Origin: Flavobacteriaceae bacterium UBA5534
GTDB taxonomy: Bacteria > Bacteroidota > Bacteroidia > Flavobacteriales > Flavobacteriaceae
Assembly (NCBI GenBank): GCA_002426015.1
Contig: DINS01000022.1
Coordinates: 1 to 45,842 of the forward strand
Reading direction: 5' to 3'
DNA length: 45,842 nt
The first letter of the stretch is position 1. The number at the start of each line of letters is the position of its first letter. The translations under genes were made by a program, and so were the position numbers. The notes below the pieces were generated by a model, which had not been told where the DNA came from, ran no database searches, and saw only the letters and a program-made list of their open reading frames with translations. Shown here in pieces: positions 1 through 8,451 of this stretch.

Positions 1-62
1 GACTTTTCAGCATTAAAGCCAACTCGTTATATGGTGACTAATATAATCATTTATCGGATTAT

Positions 63-1238
63 TTAACCAGATATAATTACTTTTTGTACCCCGTCATCAG
101 GCCTTGTCATCCCTTTCAATGCAATATCCAACGGGCTCTTTATCGCTATTAAATCCTTACGGGCAACATGCGTATAAATCATCGTCGTCTCTGGCTTACT
201 ATGGCCCAACAACTCCTGTATATGTCGCAAATTTATACCCTGTTCTAATAAATGGGTCGCATAGCTATGGCGCAAAGTATGAGGTGTCACCTCCCTATCA
301 ATACCAGCCGAGCGGCAATAACCCTTCAAAAACTTCCGTACACTCCCCGCTGTGTACTGTCCTCCACCTCGCCCCTCTACAAACCAACGCTTTGGTACAT
401 AAGCCATTTTATAATCATTCATGATTCGCATTATGCCATCTGCCAAAACCACATAACGGTCTTTCCGCCCCTTTGAATTCTTTATACGAACCTGTTTACG
501 GTCCTCATTAATATCACATAACTCCAAGTTCAAAAGCTCACTAATGCGAAGCCCTGACGAATAAATCATTGCCAAGATCGCTCGATGCTTTAAGTTCTTT
601 GCACAAACCAGCAATCGTATCACCTCCTCCGTCGACAATACCTGCGGAAGCAACCGTGAAGCCTTTGGGCGCTCCAACTTCAACTCATTGATGCATACCT
701 CAGGATAAAGCATTACAAAAAGCTTCATCCCACTGATAAACTGACGTTGCGTACTGACGCTATAACACTTGCGCTTTAGTTCAGCCTCTATAAAAAGCTC
801 CACATCCCTATTGGTCAATGCCTCAAGAGACTTTCCCCCACAAAACTCAACAAAATCAGCAACCAGATACACATACGTATTCACCGTACTAACACTGTAC
901 CGCTTCCCTTGAAGATACCTATAAAAAGTGTTTAAGATGGCTCGTTGCTCATCGTTCAGCACACGCCCTTGCTTTTTTCCTTTCAGTTCACCTAATAAGC
1001 CAATGTCAACCATCTTACTGCTATCAATAATCGCAACCCCTTCAAAACAAGCACTTATCGCCTCTATACAACCATCCCTATATGGTACATACCAGCATTT
1101 TAAACTCGTACTCCATCGCCCTATACGACGCGCACAAGATATCAACGCCTCATCATACCTAAATCGCATGAACACCTGATGCTTATTACGGTGCACACCA
1201 TTATTTAAAACCACAATAGGCAATACAATAGCTTCCAT
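63..1238 (-). CDS. Tyrosine recombinase / phage-type integrase (XerD-like)
   Basis: Site-specific recombinase of the tyrosine class, about 391 residues. The catalytic set is visible: Arg231 in SSGLRISEL, His320 and Arg323 in HTLRHS, His346 in LLGHS, and the nucleophile Tyr355 in MIYTHV. A SAM-like core-binding domain (about residues 100-190) precedes the catalytic domain, and an extra N-terminal segment of about 80 residues (WSTSLKCWYVP) is of a kind I associate with Bacteroidota integrases. The reading frame is open up to 1289, but I chose the ATG at 1236-1238 because the upstream extension is AT-rich and has no family character. The gene is alone and looks richer in G+C than its neighbours, so it may have been acquired. 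No matching attachment site pair is visible. Whether it is chromosomal XerD or an element integrase is undecided; the family call is secure. Confidence 0.9.
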   Translation of the reverse strand: MEAIVLPIVVLNNGVHRNKHQVFMRFRYDEALISCARRIGRWSTSLKCWYVPYRDGCIEAISACFEGVAIIDSSKMVDIGLLGELKGKKQGRVLNDEQRAILNTFYRYLQGKRYSVSTVNTYVYLVADFVEFCGGKSLEALTNRDVELFIEAELKRKCYSVSTQRQFISGMKLFVMLYPEVCINELKLERPKASRLLPQVLSTEEVIRLLVCAKNLKHRAILAMIYSSGLRISELLNLELCDINEDRKQVRIKNSKGRKDRYVVLADGIMRIMNDYKMAYVPKRWFVEGRGGGQYTAGSVRKFLKGYCRSAGIDREVTPHTLRHSYATHLLEQGINLRHIQELLGHSKPETTMIYTHVARKDLIAIKSPLDIALKGMTRPDDGVQKVIISG

Positions 1239-1391
1239 CCAAAAATAAAAATTTATAACACTAAAATAATCAATAAAACAATTCAACAATTAAGCAGTAC
1301 AAATAATTATTACCCTTGCACACATCCATTGGCAGCGAGTCCCAAACAATCCATCGGCATAATTGGCAAACACCCCGATGTTATAGTCCAT

Positions 1392-1475
1392 GTCGCAGAG
1401 TTTTCTTCTGTAGTCGCAGAGTTTTCTCCTGTAGTCGCAGAGTTTTCTTCTGTAGTCGCAGAGTTATCTCGTGTA
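1392..1475. repeat. Four tandem 21-bp repeats
   Basis: Four consecutive copies start at 1392, 1413, 1434 and 1455. Each begins GTCGCAGAG and ends TGTA. Copies 1 and 3 are identical, copy 2 differs at one base, and copy 4 is more diverged. The 21-bp unit is three heptads long and the array continues in the same 7-bp phase toward 1532. Confidence 0.9.
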
Positions 1476-1497
1476 CACCCCACAATACAAAAACCAA

Positions 1498-1532
1498 CTA
1501 ACAGCCAAAGGCCAAGAACCAACAGCTAAAAT
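1498..1532 (+). repeat. Heptad-periodic array (CYAA every 7 bp)
   Basis: CTAA or CCAA recurs at 1498, 1505, 1512, 1519 and 1526, exactly 7 bp apart. It belongs with the other heptad arrays in this window at 6119, 7501, 8450 and 30040. Confidence 0.65.
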
Positions 1533-1552
1533 CTTTTAGTTGTCGTTTTTAA

Positions 1553-2308
1553 CTACTGACGCGTCGGATCAAATGGAAAATTATCTTGATGATCTGGTGT
1601 CCCATCTAAATCGCTATCCCTAACGTCGTTGTCAATGACCAACAACTGAAAACTTATTGGCATAAAGGTACCAAATACCTGTGTGTCAAATTCGGCAGTT
1701 GGCGCCACCGATAATGAAAGCGATGTAAAGGTCATGTTCAAAGTAGAGTCATACATGTTTCTTGCCCACACCAACGCTGTCATGTTACCAAACCTTATCA
1801 ATCTGGCACCAAAAAAAACCGTAAACACAGAAAGGTTTTCTTGCGCAGTGGTCGTACAAAGCACCTGTGGTGTGCCATTAAATCCATAAAAAGCAAACAT
1901 ACCATTGATTTCTGAAGCAATAATTTCGTTGATACCAACTTGGCCTTGCAAGGTTGTTGATGGCACATAACGCCAAACCACATTATTATCATTTCTAATA
2001 ACGTTCACACCAATGGTTTGGGTTTGAGGTATGTAAAGCTCTTGGCCAGAAAAACCTGCTGGCATTTGAAAACCTAAAGCTGGATATTGGCTATGAATGA
2101 ATTGACCTCCAGGATTGGCAATGGTAGGTATTTGTGTTAATGGCACTGGTAGGCCATGGGCATAATCCCAATATAGAGCTGGTGCTCCTACAACATTATT
2201 GCAGATAGAAGATTGAAAATTTTGTAGTTGGTCGTTAGCATCATCTTTGCTGCACGAGGCTACCAAAAAAGTAAAAATTAAAAATGGAATAAATTTTAAA
2301 GGTTTCAT
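1553..2308 (-). CDS. Putative lipoprotein with a C-terminal Asp-rich calcium-binding-like motif
   Basis: Secreted lipoprotein of about 251 residues with no family I recognise. The N-terminus is a lipoprotein signal (Lys, hydrophobic stretch, lipobox LVASC) followed by SKDD, a common form in Bacteroidota lipoproteins. The C-terminus reads DSDLDGTPDHQDNFP, which resembles a thrombospondin type 3 calcium-binding repeat. The middle (about residues 40-220) looks beta-rich. I chose the ATG at 2306-2308 because MKPLKF begins a normal signal peptide; an in-frame ATG lies two codons upstream. A TATTTTTG -7 box sits at 2340-2347 on the minus strand. It probably sits on the cell surface or in the outer membrane. 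Confidence 0.75.
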   Translation of the reverse strand: MKPLKFIPFLIFTFLVASCSKDDANDQLQNFQSSICNNVVGAPALYWDYAHGLPVPLTQIPTIANPGGQFIHSQYPALGFQMPAGFSGQELYIPQTQTIGVNVIRNDNNVVWRYVPSTTLQGQVGINEIIASEINGMFAFYGFNGTPQVLCTTTAQENLSVFTVFFGARLIRFGNMTALVWARNMYDSTLNMTFTSLSLSVAPTAEFDTQVFGTFMPISFQLLVIDNDVRDSDLDGTPDHQDNFPFDPTRQ

Positions 2309-2339
2309 GGGCATTTTGTTTAATACCACATCGAAACAT

Positions 2340-2347
2340 CAAAAATA
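2340..2347 (-). promoter_or_regulatory. -7 box (TATTTTTG) for the lipoprotein gene
   Basis: Matches the Bacteroidota -7 consensus TAnnTTTG about 32 bp upstream of the chosen start. No good -33 TTG is seen, so the call is tentative. Confidence 0.4.
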
Positions 2348-2363
2348 TGTCATCAAATCACTC

Positions 2364-5300
2364 CTACTTTTTGTAATAAACTTTATACTTTCTGTAAGCC
2401 AAAAACCCTAAAAGCGCCACGATTGCAACAGTTATGGCAATAAATTGGAAACTCACAATTTGGTCACCACTTGCATAAGCATGCAATCCTGACAGATAGA
2501 AATTCACTCCAAAATAAGTCATCATAATACTTGCAAACGCTATGATAGATGCTAAATTGAAGCCAAACCTTCCACGAAGCCCTGGTACCAATCGCATATG
2601 AACCACAAAAGCATAGACCATAATGCTGATAAGCGCCCAAGTTTCTTTTGGATCCCAGCCCCAATAACGTCCCCAACTTTCATTTGCCCACATACCGCCC
2701 AAAAAGTTACCTATGGTCAACAGTGCCAATCCAACAGTCAGGGACATCTCGTTGATGATGGTCAACTCTTTGATGTTGAGCAACATTTTATCTTTATTCT
2801 TTTTGTTGGTAAACACCATCAAAAACAAGCTTACAACTCCCAGTATCATTCCAAGTGTGAAGGGTCCATAACTCATTACAATAACTGCCACATGTATCAT
2901 CAACCAATAACTATCAAGTACAGGCTGTAGGTTAGCAATTGCAGGATCCATCCAGTTCCAGTGAGCGACCATAAGGATGATAGAGGTCACAAAAGCCGTT
3001 GATGCTATGGTTAAATCGCTTTTTCGTCCAAAAGCCAATCCAAAGAACATGGTGGCCCAGGCTACATATATCATCGACTCATAGGCATCACTCCAAGGCG
3101 CATGGCCCGAAATGTACCAACGAGCAATCAATCCTAGCGTGTGGAGTACAAACAAACCTACTATGATCCATTTGAATACTTTGACACTGATATTGACAAA
3201 CTTGCGCTTATCGTTAAAAATCTGTACAATCAAAAAGATAAACATCAACGAACCAGCATACATGTACCAACTGAAAAGCCTTTTGAAGATATCGTATTTG
3301 TTATATTTTATTTCGGTATCGATTTTTTTATCAGAAAGCATGACGTCGCTTCCATATTTCTGTTGCGTTTTTTTGATGCCAGTTAAAATCTCTTCTGCTT
3401 TTGAATAATCTCCTGTTTGTTTTGCATTGTTGAGCGTTAACAAATAAGCACTAAATCCATTATTGATAAAGTTTCCATATAAGGAATCCTTGATTTTATC
3501 CCTATAGCCATCTTCCCTAAACTCAATCGACGAAATCCATTTGTTGTTATCGTCATTTGGCACTGGAAAAATCTTCATGGCTCTGCCTTCAATGGCATTG
3601 TAAAGTAAATTGACACGTTGGTCAGCTTCTTTAAACTCTTTTTGAGAACCGTTAGGCACTTGTGCCTTATAAGCTTCTTCTATATATGGCGCTAATTTGT
3701 AACTCCCATTTTCAGTAAAAAAATCAACTAACGATACGTATTTTTTATCTTTTGTGACACCTATGATGCTCCTAATGGTATCTGCTTTTTGAGGTTTTAA
3801 ATAGATAATTGGCACGTTGTACCATAACAATGGACTTTCGTGAATGGACAAGAATACCTGATTGGCATCAAATTCCTCATAGCTATCGTGCTTGCTCAAC
3901 TTACGAAGCATTTCGGAAGCATAAGTGTTCATTGGCATCATTCGCCCACTGTAATCCTGTACAACCATGTGTCCAAAGGTATCGGCATGCTCTTTTGGAG
4001 TGATGTTTGCTCGCAACACAGAATCGATTTGTGCCTTTGTAGGTCGCCCATGGTCACGACCATCATTGGTAGAATGTGTTTGCGTAAAGCCAATGGTCGA
4101 AACAAACAATAAAAGTATCGTAGCCACTTTACGCTTCTGCTTTTTCACTTTATCCAGCATACGTTTTAAATCAGCAAAACGTGTGTTTTTATCAAACAGA
4201 ATCGCTAACAAAGCAATGTATAACAAGAAATAGCCAATATAGGTAACCCAAGTTCCCCAAAAATCATGGTTCACTGATAGGATGGTTCCTTTCTCGTCTG
4301 GGTCGAAACTTGCCTGAAAAAAGCGATAGCCACGATGGTCAAGGATATGGTTCATATAAATATGGTAATCGAAGTCACCCTTATCTTTATCCAGAACCGT
4401 GACTTTACTTTCATAAGATGAGTAGCTCTTTTCTGTTCCAGGATATTTTTGCGCAATAAAATCGTTAAGTTTTATACTAAAAGGCAACTCCATCACTTTA
4501 GAACCATATTTCATGGCAATATCCAAATCGCCAATCTTAATTTGCTCAAAAGCATTGTTCATCCCTTTACCACCTAATAAATTAACACGCTCTGTTATTC
4601 CGTTTGCGGTCACTTTCATCACCACACCATCTTCATCACCTTTAAGGATTTCTGGTTTTTTGACGATATCAAAACTACCTTTCACCACAGGTTTAGGGAA
4701 CACCATAGCCATATTACCTATCAGATAGCGCGAACGCAACACCAATGGCTGAATACTATCTTTCACCAAAACCCCTTTGGTACCTGTAGCCATGGTCATG
4801 TATTCACCTTCATAAGGTGACTCTATGGTAAGACCGTTAGGTGTGTTCAAAATATTAATAGCTCCTTCTGTTCTATTATCCAATGAAATCAGAACATTAT
4901 GAATGCTTTGTACCTGTCCAGCTTTTAGAAAATGATTGTGTGATTGACCTTGACCAGCTTCAACAATTTTGAGATATTCCTCACCATGGTCATTTGGGAT
5001 GATATCTTTTTCGGCACCATTGATGAATTTTTCAAGCTCAATGGTCACTGGCACTTTGTTGTATTCGGTTTCTACCTTAAATTCATTATCCAAACGAGGA
5101 GAGAAATCGACTTCTTTTTCTATAAATCGTCGCTGTGCAACACCATCTACCATATAATCGCCATCTATATAAGCGGTTACATATGTTTTTTGAGAAAGGA
5201 ATTGGTTTTCGGTAGCACCTTCCCTAATGGCCATCATGCCTTCAAAACTGATGTAACGTGTTATAGCTGCACCAACAATAATAAAAATGAAAGACAGATG

Positions 5301-5555
5301 TATGAGCAAGGTTGCCCATTTTTCTTTTCTCAGTAAACGATACCTGAACATATTGCCAATAAAATTGATGACAAAAAACACCATAATGGTTTCAAACCAC
5401 CACGCATTGTATATGAGTGTGCGTGTGTAAGGTGTTGGTGATGTACCCATGTTTCTGTCGAGAATGGTTCCTGTAGCCATCGCAACGGCAAAAACAACAA
5501 ATAAAATGGCAGTAAGTCGGGTTGAAAAGAGAATGTTGGCGAGCTTTTTTTGCAT
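2364..5555 (-). CDS. ccsBA: Fused cytochrome c synthase CcsBA (ResB-ResC)
   Basis: Inner-membrane haem exporter and cytochrome c haem lyase (system II), about 1063 residues with both halves in one chain. The N-terminal third is ResB/CcsB-like: membrane helices at about residues 5-30, 50-75 and 85-105, then a large periplasmic domain, closing with a membrane helix near 440-470. A second soluble part follows. The C-terminal ~300 residues are CcsA/CcmC-like, with the WWD haem-handling motif (WGRYWGWDPKETWALI) and flanking His in GHAPWSDAYES, LMIHVAV and VVHMRL. Fused CcsBA proteins are known in Bacteroidota and epsilonproteobacteria. I chose the ATG at 5553-5555 because it directly precedes the first membrane helix. 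It is a single-gene unit with its own -7 box at 5595-5602. Confidence 0.93.
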   Translation of the reverse strand: MQKKLANILFSTRLTAILFVVFAVAMATGTILDRNMGTSPTPYTRTLIYNAWWFETIMVFFVINFIGNMFRYRLLRKEKWATLLIHLSFIFIIVGAAITRYISFEGMMAIREGATENQFLSQKTYVTAYIDGDYMVDGVAQRRFIEKEVDFSPRLDNEFKVETEYNKVPVTIELEKFINGAEKDIIPNDHGEEYLKIVEAGQGQSHNHFLKAGQVQSIHNVLISLDNRTEGAINILNTPNGLTIESPYEGEYMTMATGTKGVLVKDSIQPLVLRSRYLIGNMAMVFPKPVVKGSFDIVKKPEILKGDEDGVVMKVTANGITERVNLLGGKGMNNAFEQIKIGDLDIAMKYGSKVMELPFSIKLNDFIAQKYPGTEKSYSSYESKVTVLDKDKGDFDYHIYMNHILDHRGYRFFQASFDPDEKGTILSVNHDFWGTWVTYIGYFLLYIALLAILFDKNTRFADLKRMLDKVKKQKRKVATILLLFVSTIGFTQTHSTNDGRDHGRPTKAQIDSVLRANITPKEHADTFGHMVVQDYSGRMMPMNTYASEMLRKLSKHDSYEEFDANQVFLSIHESPLLWYNVPIIYLKPQKADTIRSIIGVTKDKKYVSLVDFFTENGSYKLAPYIEEAYKAQVPNGSQKEFKEADQRVNLLYNAIEGRAMKIFPVPNDDNNKWISSIEFREDGYRDKIKDSLYGNFINNGFSAYLLTLNNAKQTGDYSKAEEILTGIKKTQQKYGSDVMLSDKKIDTEIKYNKYDIFKRLFSWYMYAGSLMFIFLIVQIFNDKRKFVNISVKVFKWIIVGLFVLHTLGLIARWYISGHAPWSDAYESMIYVAWATMFFGLAFGRKSDLTIASTAFVTSIILMVAHWNWMDPAIANLQPVLDSYWLMIHVAVIVMSYGPFTLGMILGVVSLFLMVFTNKKNKDKMLLNIKELTIINEMSLTVGLALLTIGNFLGGMWANESWGRYWGWDPKETWALISIMVYAFVVHMRLVPGLRGRFGFNLASIIAFASIMMTYFGVNFYLSGLHAYASGDQIVSFQFIAITVAIVALLGFLAYRKYKVYYKK

Positions 5556-5577
5556 AATCAAAGGACTGATTTTTGTT

Positions 5578-5602
5578 CCGAAATTTCGGCAGTGCAAATT
5601 TA
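5578..5602 (-). promoter_or_regulatory. ccsBA -7 box and palindrome at the start-site region
   Basis: On the minus strand TAAATTTG (5595-5602) fits the -7 consensus. A perfect 12-bp palindrome, CCGAAATTTCGG, occupies 5578-5589, just where transcription should start. It could be an operator. No -33 TTG is obvious. Confidence 0.45.
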
Positions 5603-5671
5603 ATGTTTTTTGTTGGTTTGAATAGAAGTATTGAATGTTAAAATTGAACTAAAGTGATTTCAGTATGCCAA

Positions 5672-6073
5672 CTACTCTTGACTTCTTGCCTCAAAAATTT
5701 TCAAATACATAAAGGTTCCCATTTTACGGGCACGACGTTTGGCGTTTTCTGTAATTTCGCCTTCAAAGAGTTCGTCCAAAGTTTGGTACCAGAGGTTCAG
5801 CCATAAGCCAAAGTGCAATTCGGTAATGCTATGATTGTTTTCTTGGTCAACCTTTACATGGGCTTCCAATGGATTTCCATAATATTTATGCTCCAATTTT
5901 TTGGTCATAAACAAGCTGGTTTCCCAAAAAGTAGTCAACCTATCCAAGTGTGCGTCCCAATCTTTAATCACATTATTAAAAAAAGGTCCCAAAACAGCAT
6001 CCTTTCTTACTTTTTTATAAAATTCGGACACTAACAAAAACACGTCTTCCCTATTTTGAATATCTTTTTTCAT
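5672..6073 (-). CDS. Group III truncated haemoglobin
   Basis: Small haem globin of 133 residues. It aligns by eye with the group III (P) family, of which Campylobacter Ctb is the best known. Visible features are FYKKVRKDAVLGPFF at the B helix, the FWETSLF segment, the proximal His72 in GNPLEAHVKV at the same position as in Ctb, and HFGLWLNLW. Family members bind O2 or NO and are linked to microaerobic or nitrosative stress. The gene is downstream of and divergent from 6166; its link to CcsBA haem chemistry is by neighbourhood only. Confidence 0.88.
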   Translation of the reverse strand: MKKDIQNREDVFLLVSEFYKKVRKDAVLGPFFNNVIKDWDAHLDRLTTFWETSLFMTKKLEHKYYGNPLEAHVKVDQENNHSITELHFGLWLNLWYQTLDELFEGEITENAKRRARKMGTFMYLKIFEARSQE

Positions 6074-6118
6074 TAATTACAAAATTAAACTTTAATCTTT
6101 GAGTACAGGTTCAAAAAA

Positions 6119-6150
6119 TCTTAATTCTTAATTCTTAATTCTTAATTCTT
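6119..6150 (+). repeat. Heptanucleotide tandem repeat TCTTAAT x4
   Basis: Four perfect copies of TCTTAAT occupy 6119-6146, then TCTT. The array ends only 16 bp before the ATG at 6166 and fills the place where the -33 and spacer of that gene's promoter should be; a -7-like TATTTTAG is at 6154-6161. Confidence 0.9.
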
Positions 6151-6165
6151 CTGTATTTTAGCATT

Positions 6166-6933
6166 ATGATTTCAGTAGTGATACTTGGCGCAGGCAATGT
6201 TGCCACACATTTGTATAAAGGATTTAGGAACTCTAAAAAAGTTTCTGTTAGCCAATGGTATAACAGAAACTTGGAGTCTATTCAGGCCTATAAAAATGAA
6301 ACTGAAATAATCGATGACATCTCAAAGCTTATAAATGCCGACGTTTATATTATTGCAGTAAGTGATGATGCCATCGCTGATTTGTCGTCGCACATACCTT
6401 TTGACAATCGATTGGTCGTGCATACTTCTGGTAGTGTTGGCATTTATGATTTAGACAAGAAACATAAAAGAGGCGTATTTTATCCGCTTCAAACGTTTAG
6501 CAAAACGGCAGATGTCAATTTTAAAAACGTGCCTATTTGTATTGAAGTTATTGATAAAAATGATCTTAAAACACTGAAGTCTTTAGCAACAGCATTAGGC
6601 AGCAAAAGCCATAAGGTGAATAGCGATCAACGCAAAGCCTTGCATTTGGCTGCAGTTTTTGTGAACAATTTTACCAATCAATTGTATCGTGTGGCGCATG
6701 AAATCACCGAATCGGAAGGTGTCGAATTTGACATTTTAAAACCTTTGATTTTAGAAACCGCAAAAAAAGTACAACATTTGTCGCCTTATATGGCTCAAAC
6801 AGGGCCTGCAAAACGCAATGACAAAAGAACCATACGGAAGCATTTAAAATTATTGAAAAATGAGCATCATAAAACCATTTATGAGCTCCTAACCTCCTCT
6901 ATTCAAAAAACCCATGGAAGACAAAAGCTATAA
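6166..6933 (+). CDS. Rossmann-like / DUF2520 domain protein
   Basis: Predicted cytoplasmic NAD(P)-dependent dehydrogenase-like protein of 255 residues. The Rossmann signature GAGNVATH is at residues 8-15, and the fold covers about 1-120. The C-terminal half (about 125-250) is the helical DUF2520 domain with HLAAVFVNNFTN, the usual dimerisation region of ketopantoate or F420-type reductases. The substrate is unknown. It overlaps the next gene (kdsC) by 20 bases, so the two are translated together. A TATTTTAG box lies only 4 bases before the ATG, so the mRNA may be leaderless. Confidence 0.85.
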   Translation: MISVVILGAGNVATHLYKGFRNSKKVSVSQWYNRNLESIQAYKNETEIIDDISKLINADVYIIAVSDDAIADLSSHIPFDNRLVVHTSGSVGIYDLDKKHKRGVFYPLQTFSKTADVNFKNVPICIEVIDKNDLKTLKSLATALGSKSHKVNSDQRKALHLAAVFVNNFTNQLYRVAHEITESEGVEFDILKPLILETAKKVQHLSPYMAQTGPAKRNDKRTIRKHLKLLKNEHHKTIYELLTSSIQKTHGRQKL

Positions 6934-7444
6934 AGAACACCTCAACCATATTACTACGTTTATCTTTGATGTCGATGGTGTCCTTACCGATGGGACGATT
7001 GCTTTGACCACTTCTGGCGAAATGCTACGAACCATGCATACCAAAGACGGATTTGCTCTAAAAACCGCTTTGCAAGCTGGGTATAACGTTTGTGTTATTT
7101 CTGGAGGCTCCAATGAAGGTGTAAGATTACGTTTGCGCGGTCTTGGTGTGACAGATATATATTTAGGTTCGCACAATAAAATTGAACAGATGAACGAGTA
7201 CCTTGACAACAACAAAATTAAGCTCGAAAACGTTTTGTATATGGGAGACGATATCCCAGATTATCCTGTGATGAAACTCGTAGGCCTTCCTACTTGTCCA
7301 CAAGATGCCGTACAAGAAATAAAAGCCATATCAAAATATGTGTCACATAAAAAAGGTGGGCTTGGCTGTGTACGTGATGTTATTGAACAAGTCCTAAAAG
7401 TTCAAGGGAAATGGAATGGTAATTTTGATGCGAAGTATGATTAA
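6914..7444 (+). CDS. kdsC: 3-deoxy-D-manno-octulosonate-8-phosphate phosphatase (KdsC, HAD family)
   Basis: HAD phosphatase of 176 residues that removes phosphate from KDO-8-P in lipopolysaccharide core synthesis. HAD motif I is FDVDGVLTDG (about residues 18-27), motif II is the Ser in VISGGS, and motif IV is GDDIPDYP. Length and lack of a cap domain fit the YrbI/KdsC tetrameric family. It starts inside the end of the DUF2520 gene, an operon arrangement. After the stop (7445-7500) comes a plain AT-rich spacer and then a heptad array. Confidence 0.9.
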   Translation: MEDKSYKEHLNHITTFIFDVDGVLTDGTIALTTSGEMLRTMHTKDGFALKTALQAGYNVCVISGGSNEGVRLRLRGLGVTDIYLGSHNKIEQMNEYLDNNKIKLENVLYMGDDIPDYPVMKLVGLPTCPQDAVQEIKAISKYVSHKKGGLGCVRDVIEQVLKVQGKWNGNFDAKYD

Positions 7445-7500
7445 TTTTCAGTATTCAGTGTGTAAATCTAAAAAAGCATTTGTGTATTAGTGGCCAAACA

Positions 7501-7535
7501 ACTCAACATCTAACCAACAACTAACAACAAAACAC
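7501..7535 (+). repeat. Heptad array, five units ending AC
   Basis: Five in-phase heptads, each ending AC (for example ATCTAAC then CAACAAC), run to one base before the TTG start codon at 7537. This is the same periodicity as the array that follows this gene. Confidence 0.7.
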
Positions 7536-7536
7536 C

Positions 7537-8451
7537 TTGAACATTCTCAACCTCATCCGCTGGAAAAACCTTTTAATGATAGCCTTGGTGCAATTGCTCA
7601 TCAAATATGCGCTATTTGAACCTTTTGGAGTGGACATCACACTCAATTGGTTTGGCTTTATGTTATTGATTCTTTCGACTGTTTGTATTGCAGCAGCAGG
7701 TAATATTATCAATGATATTTATGATGTCGAAACTGATACCATCAACAAACCCGATAAAGTGATTGTTGGCAAATCGGTAAGTGAAAAAACAGCCTATACT
7801 TTGTTTATCATATGCAATGTTATTGGTGTGCTTATTGGGTTTTACTTGTCCCATTTGGTTGGAAAAAGCGGCTTTTTCTCAATTTTTGTGATTCTTTCGG
7901 CCATTCTTTATGTGTATGCATCTTATTTAAAGCAAACATTATTGATTGGTAACATTGTTATCTCAATATTGGTTGCCATGACTATCATAATTGTTGGTTT
8001 GTTTGAATTGATTCCTGTAGTAAATCCGTTAAACCAAGCAACACAATTAACGTTTTTTAAAATTCTGTTAGACTATTCGCTATTTGCGTTTATTATCAAC
8101 TTCATCAGGGAAATTGTCAAAGACATTGAAGACATAGATGGAGACTACAAAGCTGGCATGAACACATTACCAATAGCAATTGGTCGCGAACGTGCTTCAA
8201 AAGTGGTTTTTGCTTTAACCTTACTGCCTCTGTTTGGTATGGTTTATTACATGCTTACCTATCTGTACAAACATCAGTGGGCTATTGGCTATTTTCTGAT
8301 TTTTATTGTTGCACCTCTTTTGTATGTAAGCATCAAATCGTTTAATGCAAAAACAAAAAAAGAGCATCACCATATCAGTAATATGCTTAAATTAGTGATG
8401 TTGTTTGGAATGTTGTCGCTGCTGTTATATGTATTTATTTTAAAAGGTTAA
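7537..8451 (+). CDS. UbiA-family prenyltransferase (geranylgeranylglycerol-phosphate synthase-like)
   Basis: Integral membrane prenyltransferase of 304 residues with about eight membrane helices. The two Asp-rich prenyl-diphosphate/Mg sites are NDIYDVETD (from residue 59) and KDIEDIDGD (about residue 194). The sequence around them (NKPDKVIVG) is close to the branch annotated as geranylgeranylglycerol-phosphate geranylgeranyltransferase in Bacteroidota; the true acceptor (quinone, haem or lipid) is not decided by sequence. The start must be the TTG at 7537: an in-frame TAA lies at 7522-7524 and no ATG precedes NILNLIRWKN. Heptad arrays flank the gene on both sides. Confidence 0.87.
   Translation: MNILNLIRWKNLLMIALVQLLIKYALFEPFGVDITLNWFGFMLLILSTVCIAAAGNIINDIYDVETDTINKPDKVIVGKSVSEKTAYTLFIICNVIGVLIGFYLSHLVGKSGFFSIFVILSAILYVYASYLKQTLLIGNIVISILVAMTIIIVGLFELIPVVNPLNQATQLTFFKILLDYSLFAFIINFIREIVKDIEDIDGDYKAGMNTLPIAIGRERASKVVFALTLLPLFGMVYYMLTYLYKHQWAIGYFLIFIVAPLLYVSIKSFNAKTKKEHHHISNMLKLVMLFGMLSLLLYVFILKG

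Larger units (their letters stand above)
1239..1552. other. Repeat-rich intergenic spacer, no convincing gene
   Basis: This 314-base spacer separates two minus-strand genes. It holds a 21-bp tandem array (1392-1475) running in phase into 7-bp-periodic sequence (1498-1532). A 70-codon minus-strand frame (1310-1522) has what looks like a lipoprotein signal, but it starts with TTG inside the heptad array and its body is only the translated 21-bp repeat, so I do not call it a gene. Confidence 0.7.

Noticed and set aside
63..1238. Integron integrase with attI/attC array
   Set aside because: The IntI-specific extra patch is not seen between the catalytic boxes, and no cassette array or attC-like sites are visible in the window.
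1392..1475. CRISPR-like array
   Set aside because: The 21-bp units are directly tandem with no unique spacers, and no cas genes are nearby.
1310..1522. 70-codon minus-strand frame with a lipobox-like IVGC and ENSATTE repeats
   Set aside because: It starts with TTG within the heptad array, its hydrophobic start is the translation of the heptads and its body that of the 21-bp repeats. All frames stay open across such repeats.
4944..5336. 130-codon plus-strand frame inside ccsBA
   Set aside because: Antisense shadow of a clear coding sequence, with no family likeness.
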